Counted from the first letter of the stretch, positions 43,700 through 53,606 are shown. The stretch: 64,000 nt of DNA from Exiguobacterium alkaliphilum 12/1 (GCF_000714435.1 NZ_JJMW01000060.1:16989-80988), one strand, 5' to 3'. Made by a program: numbers and translations. Notes: a model not told the origin generated them from the sequence alone.

Positions 43700-44002
43700 C
43701 TACTTTTTAATGCGGTTGACGATTGTCATCAATTCGTCAATGTACGGGTCCATATTTTCCGTCTCACTGGCATGGACGAGACATTTCCGCATATGTCGTT
43801 CGAGCAAATGCAACTCGACTTGTTTGAGCGCGGCTTGAATCGCTGACGTCTGCGTCAAAATGTCGACACAGTAACGGTCGTTCTCGACCATCTTTTGAAT
43901 CCCTCGGACTTGTCCCTCGATCCGGCGCAGCCGTTTGCTGAGCGCTTCCCGTTCGGCATCGTCCCGCGGGACGATCGGTTGCTCATGCATGAATTCTTCC
44001 AT
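43700..44002 (-). CDS. csoR: Copper-sensing repressor CsoR
   Basis: 100 residues, four-helix CsoR/RcnR fold. The Cys-His-Cys copper ligands are visible in YCVDILTQ and LLERHMRKC. Apo-CsoR represses csoR-copA-copZ, and copper releases it. ATG 44002 is preferred (GAGGTGA 6 nt upstream). A G-tract pseudo-palindrome just upstream is the probable operator. Confidence 0.9.
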   Translation of the reverse strand: MEEFMHEQPIVPRDDAEREALSKRLRRIEGQVRGIQKMVENDRYCVDILTQTSAIQAALKQVELHLLERHMRKCLVHASETENMDPYIDELMTIVNRIKK

Positions 44003-44023
44003 GGTTATCACCTCACCACCAAT

Positions 44024-44040
44024 ATACCCCTACCCCGTAA
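44024..44040. promoter_or_regulatory. Candidate CsoR operator
   Basis: On the minus strand, TACGGGGTAGGGGTATA, with two G4 tracts separated by TA, resembles CsoR sites. It lies 22 bp before the csoR start. Confidence 0.45.
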
Positions 44041-44060
44041 AGGTGTCAAATGTAGTGCTC

Positions 44061-44083
44061 AAAAAAGAGCGACAACACGTCGC
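44061..44083 (-). terminator. fadD terminator
   Basis: GCGAC/GTCGC with 5-nt loop and six T on the minus strand, 9 bp after the stop. Confidence 0.75.
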
Positions 44084-44091
44084 CCCTTCGT

Positions 44092-45636
44092 TCAACTGTT
44101 TTGGAACGCCTCGCTCTTCAAGACGGTCCGTAAAATCTTCCCGGTCGTGTTCCGTGGCAACTCGTCAATCAACTCGATTTGCGTCGGTTGCTTATATTTC
44201 GCGAGCTTCGTCGCCGCGAACGAACGGATGTCCTCGATCGAGACGTCCTCCCGCGTCACGACGAACGCCTTGACCGCCTCGCCTTGCTCGGCGTCCGGTA
44301 CTCCGATGACCGCCGCTTCGACGATTCCCGGATGTTGATACAACACTTCTTCGACTTCGCGCGGATAGACGTTATAGCCGCCGACGATGACCATATCTTT
44401 CTTCCGGTCGACGATGTAGAAGTAGCCGTCTTCATCCCGTCTAGCCAAGTCGCCCGTATAGAGCCAGCCGTCTCGAAGCGTCACCGCCGTCTCTTCAGGC
44501 AGCTTATAGTAGCCTTTCATGACGTTCGGCCCGCGGACGATGAGCTCCCCGACTTCATCGACACCGACCTCTTCTCCGAGCTCATCGACGATCTTATTCT
44601 CCACATGGACGATGGACGGTCCAATCGATCCGGCTTTCCGTTCCCCGTGGAGCGGGTTGAAGCATGTCACCGGAGATGCTTCAGACAAGCCATACCCTTC
44701 GAGGATCTTGCATTCAAACGTCGTCTCGAACGTCTCGAGCAACTGGACCGGAAGGCTCGCCCCGCCGGAGACGAAGATACGGACGTGCTTCAAAGCCGAC
44801 GTATAGGCCGGGACTTTCAGCGCGGTCTGCAGGAGGAAGTTGTACATCGTCGGCACGCCCGCGAAGATGGTGACGCGATGCTTCGGAATCAAGTCGAACA
44901 CGTCCTGTGGCGAGAATTTCGGCAGAATGACGATGGTCGCCCCGCGTAGTAACGGCGCATTGACGATGACCGTGAGACAGAAGACATGGAACATCGGCAA
45001 CGCGGCGAGCGCTTTGTCGTCCGGAGTGATCTCCAAATATTCCCCTATCGATTGCGCGTTGGAGTATAGATTCCGATGGGTCAAGAGGGCTCCTTTCGGT
45101 TTGCCCGTCGTCCCGCTCGTATACAAGATGACGGCGACTTCCTCTTCGTCGACGAAGTGTAACGTCCCACCTGAGCCTTTAAGCGCGTCGGCGAACGGTA
45201 AGAACTCGATGGCGCCACGTTCAGCTTCGGCCGGCACGTCGGCGTACGGTACCGAGACGACGAGTTTCAATTGCGGCAGTTGCGACAGCGCCGCTTTCGC
45301 TTGGGCGATGAGCGGCGATAAGCCAACAATCGCCTTCACGTCCCCATCAAGTAAGATATACGCCATCTCGTCGGGCGTGTATGTAGGGTTGATTGGGATC
45401 ACGACCCCGCCCCGTGCGAGCACCGCGAAGTATGAAATCAAAAACGCCGGGCTATTGCCGAGGACGAGGGCGACGTGGTCGCCTTGATTGACCCCTTTTG
45501 CTTCAAGCGTCGACGCCATCGCCTGCACTTGTCCTAAAAATTGTTCGTAGCTGACCGTGTCTTCCCCAAACACGTAGGCCGCTTTTGCTGGATGTTCAGC
45601 CACTACATCTCGTAACGCCGTGACTAAGTTTGCCAT
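44092..45636 (-). CDS. Long-chain-fatty-acid-CoA ligase
   Basis: 514 residues, ANL superfamily. The P-loop is ILYTSGTTGKPKGALLTHRN (residues about 150-169), the A8 hinge is DGWLYTGDLARRDEDG, the C-terminal lid GGYNVYPREVEEVLYQHPGI and the catalytic Lys is in PRNTTGKILR. It activates fatty acids for degradation or lipid synthesis. It is shorter than LcfA (about 560) because it lacks the N-terminal extension, so medium-chain or other acyl substrates are possible. The start is ATG 45636 after AAGGGGGA. Confidence 0.85.
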   Translation of the reverse strand: MANLVTALRDVVAEHPAKAAYVFGEDTVSYEQFLGQVQAMASTLEAKGVNQGDHVALVLGNSPAFLISYFAVLARGGVVIPINPTYTPDEMAYILLDGDVKAIVGLSPLIAQAKAALSQLPQLKLVVSVPYADVPAEAERGAIEFLPFADALKGSGGTLHFVDEEEVAVILYTSGTTGKPKGALLTHRNLYSNAQSIGEYLEITPDDKALAALPMFHVFCLTVIVNAPLLRGATIVILPKFSPQDVFDLIPKHRVTIFAGVPTMYNFLLQTALKVPAYTSALKHVRIFVSGGASLPVQLLETFETTFECKILEGYGLSEASPVTCFNPLHGERKAGSIGPSIVHVENKIVDELGEEVGVDEVGELIVRGPNVMKGYYKLPEETAVTLRDGWLYTGDLARRDEDGYFYIVDRKKDMVIVGGYNVYPREVEEVLYQHPGIVEAAVIGVPDAEQGEAVKAFVVTREDVSIEDIRSFAATKLAKYKQPTQIELIDELPRNTTGKILRTVLKSEAFQNS

Positions 45637-45654
45637 AGTAATCCCCCTTTTGAA

Positions 45655-45668
45655 TGAATGACGGTTCA
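45655..45668. promoter_or_regulatory. FadR-like half-palindrome before the acyl-CoA ligase
   Basis: TGAATGACGGTTCA, one mismatch from TGAAT-N4-ATTCA. It lies 19 bp upstream of the start, as the better site does before the enoyl-CoA hydratase gene. Confidence 0.4.
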
Positions 45669-45738
45669 CTTTTACGCCGTAAAAAAGAGCACGGGCTCCG
45701 CGCTCTTTTTTAGTTAGTTCTATTGTACATGAAACTGT

Positions 45739-46212
45739 TCAGGAAGAAAACGCTTTCAAATCCATCGTCTGCAAATGGTACAATCCGCTTCGACTCTTTA
45801 TGTGCGCGAGTGCCTGAAGCGTCTCATCATCCATCAGCAAATCGTCCATCAGTTTATGGAACGCTTCCCGTCGCGCCTCTGTCGTCGCTGTGACAAAAAA
45901 CAACATCTCGGCCCGGACCGGTTCGCCGGTGATGCTGAGGACGTCGAACGGATGGTTCAAGTGAAGTAGCGTGATCCCATCTTCTCGCGTCACGTGACGC
46001 GGTACATCGATGACGGCGACCGGGACGGCCACATCCGCCACGCCGGACGGAATCGTCCGCTCCTGTTCGAGCACTGCCCGGGTGAACGTTCCGTCGACGA
46101 TGCCTCTCCCTTCTAATTCTAAGCCGATCGCCTGTACAGCCCGATCGAACGTCATTTGATCGGTCACCCACAATTGGTTCGTGTCCATCCATTCTGTGAT
46201 GAAACGGTACAT
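45739..46212 (-). CDS. PTS EIIA-like protein without active-site histidine
   Basis: 157 residues, matching the type 2 (fructose/mannitol/galactitol) EIIA domain over its length. FDRAVQAIGLELEGRGIVDGTFTRAVLEQE is the N-terminal half and FDVLSITGEPVRAEMLFFVTATTE then LHLNHP-type strands form the core. Where active enzymes have AIPH, this protein reads VPVAVIDVPRH, so the phosphorylatable His is missing. No permease or other PTS gene is nearby. It may be a regulatory relic or bind another ligand. A cre-like site lies upstream. Confidence 0.6.
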   Translation of the reverse strand: MYRFITEWMDTNQLWVTDQMTFDRAVQAIGLELEGRGIVDGTFTRAVLEQERTIPSGVADVAVPVAVIDVPRHVTREDGITLLHLNHPFDVLSITGEPVRAEMLFFVTATTEARREAFHKLMDDLLMDDETLQALAHIKSRSGLYHLQTMDLKAFSS

Positions 46213-46243
46213 CTTGATTCCTCCTCCACGTCGTCGCTCGTTA

Positions 46244-46257
46244 CGAAAGCGCTTGCA
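46244..46257. promoter_or_regulatory. cre-like site before the EIIA-like gene
   Basis: CGAAAGCGCTTGCA agrees with TGNAANCGNTNNCA except at the first base. It lies 32 bp before the start codon, a position suited to CcpA repression. Confidence 0.5.
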
Positions 46258-46321
46258 CTGAATATGATACGCCTCTACCCGAGCCGTCGCAACGCCACCG
46301 TCAATGTTTCACGAAACTGCC

Positions 46322-46353
46322 AAAAAAGGATGGTCTCGCGTTGAGACCATCCT
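46322..46353 (-). terminator. lplJ terminator
   Basis: A perfect 11-bp stem AGGATGGTCTC/GAGACCATCCT with 5-nt loop and T-run on the minus strand. Confidence 0.85.
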
Positions 46354-46368
46354 GACCGTAGAGCCGCT

Positions 46369-47358
46369 TCAGCTAATAAGATCGACGAGTTCTTCGAGCT
46401 CGACGTTGCCGAAGTAATGTTTGATGTCAAGGTGTGACAATTGTTCCCGAATCGCGCCTCGTTCGAAACGCGTCCCGACGAGCGCTTGCTCGACGTCATG
46501 GATATCGCCGACACCGAAGAAGTCACCGTAAATCTTCGCCTCGGTGATCGTCCCTTTGTTGACGTTCAAGCGGACGTCAATCGTTCCGATTGGGAAGCGG
46601 CGTTTCGACTCGACATCAAACTTCGGTGACTTGCCAAAGTTCCAGTCCCAGTTCGCGTAACGTTCCTTCGAGATGTCTTGGACGATTTCCCAGTCTTCGT
46701 CACGAAGCACGTAACGCTCTGGTTCTTTTCCATCATAGATTGAATGAAGGAGTGCCTCGATGAAGTGCTCCATCGCCATCTCACTTTCCAAAAACTCGGT
46801 GATGTTCGCGACGCGGCTCCGGACCGACTTGATTCCTTTCGAGCGCATCTTCTCTTCCGAGACGTTGAGCGAGTTGACGACTTCTTCGATGTTCGAGTTG
46901 AACATGAGCGTGCCGTGGCTGAACATGCGACCGCGTGTCGTGAACTGGGCGTTACCGCTGATTTTACGTTCGCCGACTTGGATGTCGTTGCGTCCCGTCA
47001 GCTCGGCTTCGACACCGAGCTGTTTGAGCGCATCGACGATCGGTTGCGTGAACTTCTTATAGTTGTTAAATGAGTTGCCGTCATCTTTCGTGATGAAGCT
47101 GAAGTTCAAGTTGCCCTCGTCATGATAGACGGCACCCCCGCCTGAGAGACGACGGACGACGTCGATGCCGTTCTCTTCGATATACTTCAAATTGACTTCT
47201 TCCGACGTATTCTGGTTTTTGCCGATGATGATGGACGGCCCGTTAATGTAGAACAAGAAGTAATCCTCATGCTCGACGTTCAAATGCTTGAGGATATACT
47301 CCTCGACCGCCAAGTTGAGCTTTGGGTCCCGGATATCCGGATTGAAGATGAATTTCAC
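46369..47358 (-). CDS. lplJ: Lipoate-protein ligase
   Basis: 329 residues. Family marks are LNLAVEEYILKHL, IIIGKNQNTSEEVN, the lipoyl-AMP binding loop RRLSGGGAVYHDEGN, and a C-terminal accessory domain (about 250-329). It attaches scavenged lipoate to GcvH and dehydrogenase E2 subunits. It is monocistronic with its own terminator. Confidence 0.9.
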   Translation of the reverse strand: MKFIFNPDIRDPKLNLAVEEYILKHLNVEHEDYFLFYINGPSIIIGKNQNTSEEVNLKYIEENGIDVVRRLSGGGAVYHDEGNLNFSFITKDDGNSFNNYKKFTQPIVDALKQLGVEAELTGRNDIQVGERKISGNAQFTTRGRMFSHGTLMFNSNIEEVVNSLNVSEEKMRSKGIKSVRSRVANITEFLESEMAMEHFIEALLHSIYDGKEPERYVLRDEDWEIVQDISKERYANWDWNFGKSPKFDVESKRRFPIGTIDVRLNVNKGTITEAKIYGDFFGVGDIHDVEQALVGTRFERGAIREQLSHLDIKHYFGNVELEELVDLIS

Positions 47359-47427
47359 GCTGTTTGTCCTCCTAGTGACTAGTCATACGTTCATTATACG
47401 AGACGACCGCTCAGCTCGACAAATGAA

Positions 47428-48315
47428 TTACTTCCATTCGCCGTTCATGACGCGCTTCAATGCTTTCGCGACGCCATATTCGTCATGGCGCTCCGTCACG
47501 TGGTCACTGATTTTAATCAATTCTTCGTGGCTGTTCGCCATGGCGATGCCTTTCCCGGCCACTTCGAACATCGGGACGTCATTCAAGTTATCGCCGATGA
47601 CGACGACATCTGACAAGTCGACGCCGAAATGCTCGGCGAGCTTCGTGACGCCGTGTCCTTTATCGGCCCCGTTCGCCATCACCTCGATGTTGTCGTCGCC
47701 CGACGAAGTCACGTAGACGCCGTCGACTTGTTCATCGATTTCGGCCCACAAGGCAGACATCTTCTCAAAATGGCTCGAGAAGGCGATGAACTTATAGACG
47801 CGTCCCGCCTCGTGTTGGATGAAATGTTCGATATCTTCCACAAGTTTCACATCTTCGTTCACGTAATAACGTTTACGGAAGAACTCGTACATCTCGAGCG
47901 AACGATCGTCACCGTTTTGCTTCAAGTTCTCCATTGCAGCTTCGATTAAATCCATACGGCTCGCCACGAGTCCGGCCTCCGAGTACATCTCATAGAAGAC
48001 GTCCGCATACTTGTGGTCTTGATGAAGCACGGAGACGACTTTTAATGCGTCCTCGGTCGTCAAGTCGATTTCGTGGAGCACCTCACCCGTCTCCGTCAAC
48101 ACCCGTCCCCCGTTCGACGAGACGATCGGGCACGACAGGCCGACCTCATCGAGAATCTCTTTCGCGTTGAAATAATTACGTCCCGTCGCAATCGCAAAGC
48201 GAATCCCTTGTGCTTCCGCCTCGCGGACGACCTCGGCCGTCTCTTTCGCGATCCGCGTGTGGTTATGCAAAATCGTGCCATCCATATCCGATACGAACAG
48301 TTTGTACGTTGCCAT
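47428..48315 (-). CDS. Cof-type HAD-IIB phosphatase
   Basis: 295 residues. Motif I FVSDMDGTIL, motif II in CPIVSSNGG, Lys in KGHGVTKLAEHFG and motif IV VVIGDNLNDVPMFEVAG. These enzymes hydrolyse small phosphorylated metabolites such as sugar phosphates or flavin nucleotides. The specific substrate is unknown. The start is ATG 48315, 9 nt after AAGGAG, rather than 48321. Confidence 0.82.
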   Translation of the reverse strand: MATYKLFVSDMDGTILHNHTRIAKETAEVVREAEAQGIRFAIATGRNYFNAKEILDEVGLSCPIVSSNGGRVLTETGEVLHEIDLTTEDALKVVSVLHQDHKYADVFYEMYSEAGLVASRMDLIEAAMENLKQNGDDRSLEMYEFFRKRYYVNEDVKLVEDIEHFIQHEAGRVYKFIAFSSHFEKMSALWAEIDEQVDGVYVTSSGDDNIEVMANGADKGHGVTKLAEHFGVDLSDVVVIGDNLNDVPMFEVAGKGIAMANSHEELIKISDHVTERHDEYGVAKALKRVMNGEWK

Positions 48316-48355
48316 CAACATCCACTCCTTTTTCTGTTTCGCCCTTAACTATAAC

Positions 48356-48393
48356 AAAAAGAGAGGCGTTCGGAAAAATCCAACACCTCTCTT
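48356..48393 (-). terminator. Haem operon terminator
   Basis: AGAGAGG/CCTCTCT outer stem with imperfect GTT/AAC continuation and T-run on the minus strand, after hemY. Confidence 0.75.
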
Positions 48394-48403
48394 CACAAAA
48401 AGC

Positions 48404-49789
48404 TTACACGTGCTCACCTAACGTTTTGACTTGTTCATGGACGCTCTTGATGCAGTCCGGCATGCCAATCCCGTCGTAGGCGATGCCCGCTAAGAGCACG
48501 CCAGGATAGACCCGGCCCAGCTCGGCTCGGAGGGCACGCACCCGGTCCGAATGGAAGACGGCGTAGGGCGGCAAGCCGTCGCGTAGACGACTGACGACCG
48601 TTTCAATCGGGGCACCTTTAATCGTCATCAAGCGGCCGAGGTCACCGAGCGCGGTCGACACGATCGTCTCATCGGACGCCTCGACGATGTCATCGGCCCC
48701 CGGACGCCCGAGGAAGACACGCAATACGTGATACCCTTCCGGTACGGCGTGCGGCCATTTTTGGTCGATGAACGTGCACGCTGTGATCGTCACGTCCGCT
48801 TCTTGACTCGTCACGAACCCGGTCCCGACGAACGGCAACTCGATGTCGTCTTGTTTAAAGACGAGCGAGCACGTCGCCGTCGCGTGTGGTTTCATGTCCG
48901 CCAAGAAGTCGCTGTCGACTTTCGGTAAAAACTGACGGATGAGGCGCGGCGGCACGGTCAAGATTAAGTGGTCGGCCTCCTTGTCGCCACGATTCGTGAG
49001 CAACCGGTACCCGTCCTCGACCTCTTCGACGTGTTCGACGAAGCAGTTCAAGACGACCTCGGTCCGCTCAAGGCGCTCCGCGAGCCGGTCGGTGAGCGAC
49101 TTCAAGCCACGCTTGAGCGAGGCGAACTGCCCGACTTTCTTCGCCCCGACTTCGGCGACACGCTGTTCGGGACGAAGATGGCGCATCCCTTCATACAGGT
49201 TGCCGTACTTTTTCTCTCCTTCGATGAACTGCGGGAACGTCGACAAGGCGCTCATCTTGTCGATATCTCCCGCGTAAATCCCGGAAAGAAGCGGTTCAAT
49301 CAACCGGTCGACGATTGGGTCGCCGACGCGCTCACGTAGATATAATCCGAGCGACACGTCCGTTTTCGGCGGTTCAACGTCCGGTGGCGCGAGTAGCATC
49401 GCTCGGAGCGCGGCATGTTCTTCTTCCGATAAGAGCGTCGTGTCCTTAAACGCATCGACGTCGAGTGGGATGCCCATGACCGTTTGTTTCGGGATGGGAT
49501 GCAGGCCGTCATGATGGAGGACGTACGCCTGACCGACACCGTTTCGTACGATCTCGTCACCAAGGCCGACCTCATGAATCAACTCCGTCATCGCCGTCTT
49601 GCGGAATACGTAAGAGTCTGGTCCCCGTTCGACCGCGAACTCCCCCGTCTCGAACGTGTCGATTTTTCCGCCGAGACGGTCCGTCGCCTCGAGCAGCGTG
49701 ATTGTCACGTCCTCCGGCAAATATTTCTCGGCATAAAAAGCGGCGGTGAGACCTGTAATCCCACCACCGACAATCGTTACATTACGCAT
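48404..49789 (-). CDS. hemY: Coproporphyrinogen/protoporphyrinogen III oxidase
   Basis: 461 residues. FAD-binding start [36 protein letters not shown], and family stretch [14 protein letters not shown]. In Firmicutes HemY (CgoX) oxidises coproporphyrinogen III to coproporphyrin III, ahead of iron insertion by HemH. Third gene of hemE-hemH-hemY. It overlaps hemH by 8 bp. Confidence 0.9.
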   Translation of the reverse strand: MRNVTIVGGGITGLTAAFYAEKYLPEDVTITLLEATDRLGGKIDTFETGEFAVERGPDSYVFRKTAMTELIHEVGLGDEIVRNGVGQAYVLHHDGLHPIPKQTVMGIPLDVDAFKDTTLLSEEEHAALRAMLLAPPDVEPPKTDVSLGLYLRERVGDPIVDRLIEPLLSGIYAGDIDKMSALSTFPQFIEGEKKYGNLYEGMRHLRPEQRVAEVGAKKVGQFASLKRGLKSLTDRLAERLERTEVVLNCFVEHVEEVEDGYRLLTNRGDKEADHLILTVPPRLIRQFLPKVDSDFLADMKPHATATCSLVFKQDDIELPFVGTGFVTSQEADVTITACTFIDQKWPHAVPEGYHVLRVFLGRPGADDIVEASDETIVSTALGDLGRLMTIKGAPIETVVSRLRDGLPPYAVFHSDRVRALRAELGRVYPGVLLAGIAYDGIGMPDCIKSVHEQVKTLGEHV

Positions 49790-50711
49790 GATGTACGATC
49801 ACGCTTTCCATGCGATCGGCGATGGCTTCAATGAAGCTCCGCTCCGCGTTTGGCATGTTCGGACGCGCATAGTGAACGCCTAAGCGGTCACAGACGACTT
49901 TACACTCGACGTCGTTATCGAAGAGCACCTCGAGGTGATCCGCTACGAAACCGACCGGTGTATAGACGAACGCTTCGTATCCATGCTTTTCATAAAGTTC
50001 AGCCGTCAAATCTTGCACGTCTGGTCCGATCCACGGGTCAGGTGTGTTCCCTTCCGACTGCCAACCCACTTCGTAATGCGGTACGCCAGCGGCTAACGCA
50101 ATCTTGTCCGCCGTCTCTTTCAATTGATCCGGGTACGGGTCGCCGCCTGCCAAAATCTTCTCGGGAAGACTGTGCGCCGACACGATCAAGCAAGCCTTCT
50201 CGGCCGGGACCGGCAAGTTCGCGAACGTCGCCTTGATCGCTTCGGCCCACCAGTTGATGAACTTCGGCTCGTCATACCACGACTCGACCGAACGAATCTC
50301 GATGCCGTATTTCGAAGCTTCTTCGTGGGCGCGGCCGTTATACGACTTGACGCTGTATGACGAGTAGTGCGGGGCCAATACGACCGACACCGCTTCTTTA
50401 ATGCCGTCGTTCGCCATTTGCGCGACCGCATCCTCGACGAACGGTTCGATATGTTTCAAACCGATATACAATTTGAACTCGATTTCGCCGACGTGACGCT
50501 CGTTCAAGATGTCGCGAAGCGCTTCGGCTTGGTCGACCGTGATTTTCGCGAGCGGTGACACGCCACCGATCGCTTCGTAGCGCTCCGTCAAGTCCTGAAG
50601 CGCTTCCGGTGATGGCTTACGGCCATAACGGATGTGCGTGTAGTAACGCTCGATGTCTTCCGGTTTGTATGGTGTCCCATATGCCATGACGAGTAATCCG
50701 ACTGTTTTCAT
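49782..50711 (-). CDS. hemH: Ferrochelatase (coproporphyrin type)
   Basis: 309 residues. Typical segments: [32 protein letters not shown], catalytic-His region SAHSLPEKI and metal-site Glu in [11 protein letters not shown]. It inserts iron, in this lineage into coproporphyrin III. The start overlaps the hemE stop (ATGA), and its Shine-Dalgarno GGGAGG lies inside hemE. Confidence 0.92.
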   Translation of the reverse strand: MKTVGLLVMAYGTPYKPEDIERYYTHIRYGRKPSPEALQDLTERYEAIGGVSPLAKITVDQAEALRDILNERHVGEIEFKLYIGLKHIEPFVEDAVAQMANDGIKEAVSVVLAPHYSSYSVKSYNGRAHEEASKYGIEIRSVESWYDEPKFINWWAEAIKATFANLPVPAEKACLIVSAHSLPEKILAGGDPYPDQLKETADKIALAAGVPHYEVGWQSEGNTPDPWIGPDVQDLTAELYEKHGYEAFVYTPVGFVADHLEVLFDNDVECKVVCDRLGVHYARPNMPNAERSFIEAIADRMESVIVHHA

Positions 50712-51757
50712 AATGATTTTCCTCCCATTTTTTCACGTGAGTAGTCATGAATGAACGCTGTCAATTTGACGAGTACGGCTGGATCGACTTCCGGGAACAC
50801 CCCATGTCCCAAGTTGAAGACGTATCCGGGTTGCTTCATGCCTTCATCGAGAATTTCTTTCACTTTCGCCTCGATGACCGGCCACGGTGCGAGCAAGTAT
50901 GACGGGTCTAAGTTTCCTTGGACCGCTTTCGTGATGCCACGTCCGCGTGCTTCATCTACGGATAGACGCCAGTCGAGGCCGACGACGTCGAGCGGCAAGT
51001 CGTGCCATTCCTCGATTTGGTGGCTCGCCCCGACGCCGTGCATGATGAGCGGGATATCAAGTCCACGAAGCTCACGGAAGATCCGTTCTGTCGTCGGCTT
51101 GATGTAGCGGGCGTAGTCTTTCCGGCTGAGCGTGCCGACCCATGAGTCGAACAGCTGGAACGCTTGAATCCCGGCCTCGGCCTGCGCTTTCGCATACGTG
51201 ATGACCATGTCGCCGAGCTTGTCCATGAGCGCGTTCCATACGTCCGGTTCCGCGTACATGAGCGCTTTCGTACGATGGTAGTTCCGTGACGGACCGCCTT
51301 CAATCATATAGCTCGCGAGCGTGAACGGCGCGCCCGAGAAGCCGATGAGCGGCACGTCGAGGCGCTGCCGGAGCAAACGGATCGTCTCGAACACGTACGA
51401 GATGTCATCCGGGTTAAGCGGCTTCAAGCTCTCGACGTCGGCCATCGTCCGATATGGGTTATCAATGACCGGACCGATGCCGCTCTTGATTTCCACATCG
51501 ACGCCCATCGACGGGAGCGGTGTCATGATGTCTTTATATAGAATGGCCGCGTCGACGCCGAGTTGTTTGATCGGGAGCTCGGTCACATACGCACACAATT
51601 CTGGGTCGTGTGTGATCTCGAATAACGTCCTCGTCTTTTTAATCTCCCGATATTCCGGCTGGTAGCGTCCCGCTTGGCGCATGTACCAGACTGGCACATA
51701 GTCCGTCGCCTCTCCTCGAAACGCCCTTAAAATAGTATCGTTCATACGTCGCGTCAT
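50708..51757 (-). CDS. hemE: Uroporphyrinogen III decarboxylase
   Basis: 349 residues. Substrate-binding signature [16 protein letters not shown] is near residue 22, the [17 protein letters not shown] loop follows, and [11 protein letters not shown] lies at the C-terminus. It makes coproporphyrinogen III. Two in-frame ATGs are possible (51757, 51745). GAGGGG lies 1 nt before the first and 13 nt before the second, so the exact start is uncertain. A TATAAT (minus strand, 51812-51817) may be its promoter. Confidence 0.92.
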   Translation of the reverse strand: MTRRMNDTILRAFRGEATDYVPVWYMRQAGRYQPEYREIKKTRTLFEITHDPELCAYVTELPIKQLGVDAAILYKDIMTPLPSMGVDVEIKSGIGPVIDNPYRTMADVESLKPLNPDDISYVFETIRLLRQRLDVPLIGFSGAPFTLASYMIEGGPSRNYHRTKALMYAEPDVWNALMDKLGDMVITYAKAQAEAGIQAFQLFDSWVGTLSRKDYARYIKPTTERIFRELRGLDIPLIMHGVGASHQIEEWHDLPLDVVGLDWRLSVDEARGRGITKAVQGNLDPSYLLAPWPVIEAKVKEILDEGMKQPGYVFNLGHGVFPEVDPAVLVKLTAFIHDYSREKMGGKSL

Positions 51758-51873
51758 TCCCCTCTTTAATTCTCCTACACTCTTCTTCTATAGGTATGTG
51801 AACTCAAAAACATTATACAGAAATTAATTAGAATAATGCTAATGTGAAGCATTTTCATTGTGTTTTCTTTGTG

Positions 51874-52179
51874 TCATTTCTTTGTCGGATACGTCCGGAA
51901 CGCCGAATTGAGCTGTCCACGGATGAGATCGTCACGCTGTTTCGCCGACAGACGCTTCTCTCGCTCTTTAATATCTTGGATACGCCACCCGTCCTCGAGT
52001 TTCGAGGCGACGTCAATCAAGCGCTCGACGTCATGGAAAGAATATTTGCGTGAACCACCTTTCGTCCGCTCCGGGAAGATGAGTCCCTTCGCTTCATAAT
52101 AACGAATTTGGCGTTCAGACAGCCCCGTCAATTCCGTGATGACGCCCATTCCGATCACTTTCTTCGTTTTATAGTCCAC
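51874..52179 (-). CDS. tnrA: Nitrogen regulator TnrA (MerR family)
   Basis: 101 residues. MerR helix-turn-helix with MGVITELTGLSERQIRYYEAKGLIFP and GSRKYSFHDVERLIDVASK. The C-terminus (GQLNSAFR) matches the TnrA tail that contacts feedback-inhibited glutamine synthetase, whereas GlnR has a longer, different tail. AAAGGAGG lies 9 nt before the GTG at 52179. The ATG at 52188 touches that site and GTG 52182 is also possible. It is divergent from amtB across a TnrA box and probably autoregulated. Confidence 0.82.
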   Translation of the reverse strand: MDYKTKKVIGMGVITELTGLSERQIRYYEAKGLIFPERTKGGSRKYSFHDVERLIDVASKLEDGWRIQDIKEREKRLSAKQRDDLIRGQLNSAFRTYPTKK

Positions 52180-52207
52180 CACACCCATCCTCCTTTTAAA
52201 AAAACTA

Positions 52208-52224
52208 TGTCAGATAATCTGACA
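52208..52224. promoter_or_regulatory. TnrA/GlnR box
   Basis: TGTCAGATAATCTGACA fits the 17-bp TGTNA-N7-TNACA consensus perfectly, with full dyad symmetry of the arms. It is placed between the divergent tnrA and amtB starts. Confidence 0.85.
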
Positions 52225-52307
52225 AAATGCAATCCACCCTTGTTTATTCGCATTACACTGAAAACAACTTTTCACCCACACCGATGAAAAAAAGGAGGAA
52301 TCGCAAC

Positions 52308-53606
52308 ATGGAAGACATTATGTATTATATGGACACGCTGTTCGTACTCATCGCGGCATTGCTCGTTTTGACGATGCAACTCGGCTTCGGCCTGCTTGAA
52401 ACGGGAACGCTCCGGGCGAAAAACGCCGGGCACGTCGCCGTCAAACAAATCATCAGCCTCTCTGTGGCGGCACTCGCTTTTTGGGCTGTCGGATTCGGAC
52501 TATCCTTCGGGGACGGGACGCGCTGGTTCGGAACGGAAGGGTTCTTCTTGAACGGTTCGTTCACAAGCTTAGACTGGGCAAACGTCTCGATCGACATCAA
52601 GTTCTTGTTCCAGTTATCGTTCGTCGCGGTCGCACTCGCCATCGCATGGGGTGGATTCGCAGAACGGGCTAAGCTCTCTGCTTACGTCCTATTCGGCATC
52701 TTCTTCGTCGCCATCCTCTATCCGATCGTCGCCCGCTCGGTTTGGGCCGGTGGACTGCTCGGATCGATGGGGATGCAAGACTTCGCCGGTTCGGCCGTCG
52801 TCCACCTTCAAGGCGGGATGGCCGCGCTCATGGCAACGATCATCTTAAAACCACGTCGGAAGACAGAGTCGCTCGCTGGTCACAACCACGTCCTAACGGT
52901 CGTCGGCGGACTTGTCCTCTGGCTTTGCTGGTTCGGGTTCAACGCCGGATCGACGATGTCAGTCGCTGACGGGTTCTTCGGCTACGTCGCCCTCACGACG
53001 ATGCTCGCCACGGCTGCCGGCGCACTCGGGGCGCTCGCCATCGTCATGGTCCACCGGAAGAAAGCCGATATCCCGACAGTCGTCAACGGTGTCCTCGGGG
53101 CGCTCGTCGCCATCACGGCCGCTTGTGCGTTCGTCGAACCGTGGGCTGCCGTCATCATCGGGGCGCTCGCCGCGGTCGCCACATACGGGACGAGCCTCCT
53201 CATGGCGAAATACGTCGACGACCCGCTCTGCGCCTTCTCGGTTCACGGCGTCGCCGGAATCATCGGGACGCTCGCCCTTGGCTTCTTCGCCTCACCACGA
53301 CTCGTTGACATCACAGGTATCGGCTCGGCCGGTCTCTTCTACGGTGGTGGTCTCGGTCAGCTCGGCGTTCAGGCGCTCGGCGTCTTGATTGCCATGGTCA
53401 TCGCCGGTGGCGGAAGCTATGCGTTCTTGAAACTTCTCGACGTGACGATTGGGCTTCGCGTCACGGAAGAGCAAGAAGACATCGGACTCGATATCGCCGA
53501 GCACGGCATCTCGGCTTACGGCGAAATCGAAGAACAACCGGATACACCGACACGTCTCCCGAAAATCCTCGGATCGAGCGTCTCGGTCATGTCTCCTAAG
53601 AAATAA
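52308..53606 (+). CDS. amtB: Ammonium transporter
   Basis: 432 residues with eleven membrane helices. The Amt signatures are GFGLLETGTLRAKNAGHVAVKQ, DFAGSAVVHLQGGMAAL with the pore His, and FSVHGVAGIIGTLALGFF with the second pore His. It takes up ammonium when it is scarce. A glnK gene, usually next to amtB in Bacillus, is absent. The TnrA box upstream predicts activation under nitrogen limitation. The start at 52308 has GGAGG 9 nt before it. Confidence 0.92.
   Translation: MEDIMYYMDTLFVLIAALLVLTMQLGFGLLETGTLRAKNAGHVAVKQIISLSVAALAFWAVGFGLSFGDGTRWFGTEGFFLNGSFTSLDWANVSIDIKFLFQLSFVAVALAIAWGGFAERAKLSAYVLFGIFFVAILYPIVARSVWAGGLLGSMGMQDFAGSAVVHLQGGMAALMATIILKPRRKTESLAGHNHVLTVVGGLVLWLCWFGFNAGSTMSVADGFFGYVALTTMLATAAGALGALAIVMVHRKKADIPTVVNGVLGALVAITAACAFVEPWAAVIIGALAAVATYGTSLLMAKYVDDPLCAFSVHGVAGIIGTLALGFFASPRLVDITGIGSAGLFYGGGLGQLGVQALGVLIAMVIAGGGSYAFLKLLDVTIGLRVTEEQEDIGLDIAEHGISAYGEIEEQPDTPTRLPKILGSSVSVMSPKK

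Noticed and set aside
44179..44949. 256-codon plus-strand frame opposite fadD
   Set aside because: Shadow of the acyl-CoA ligase with no ribosome site and arginine-rich random composition.
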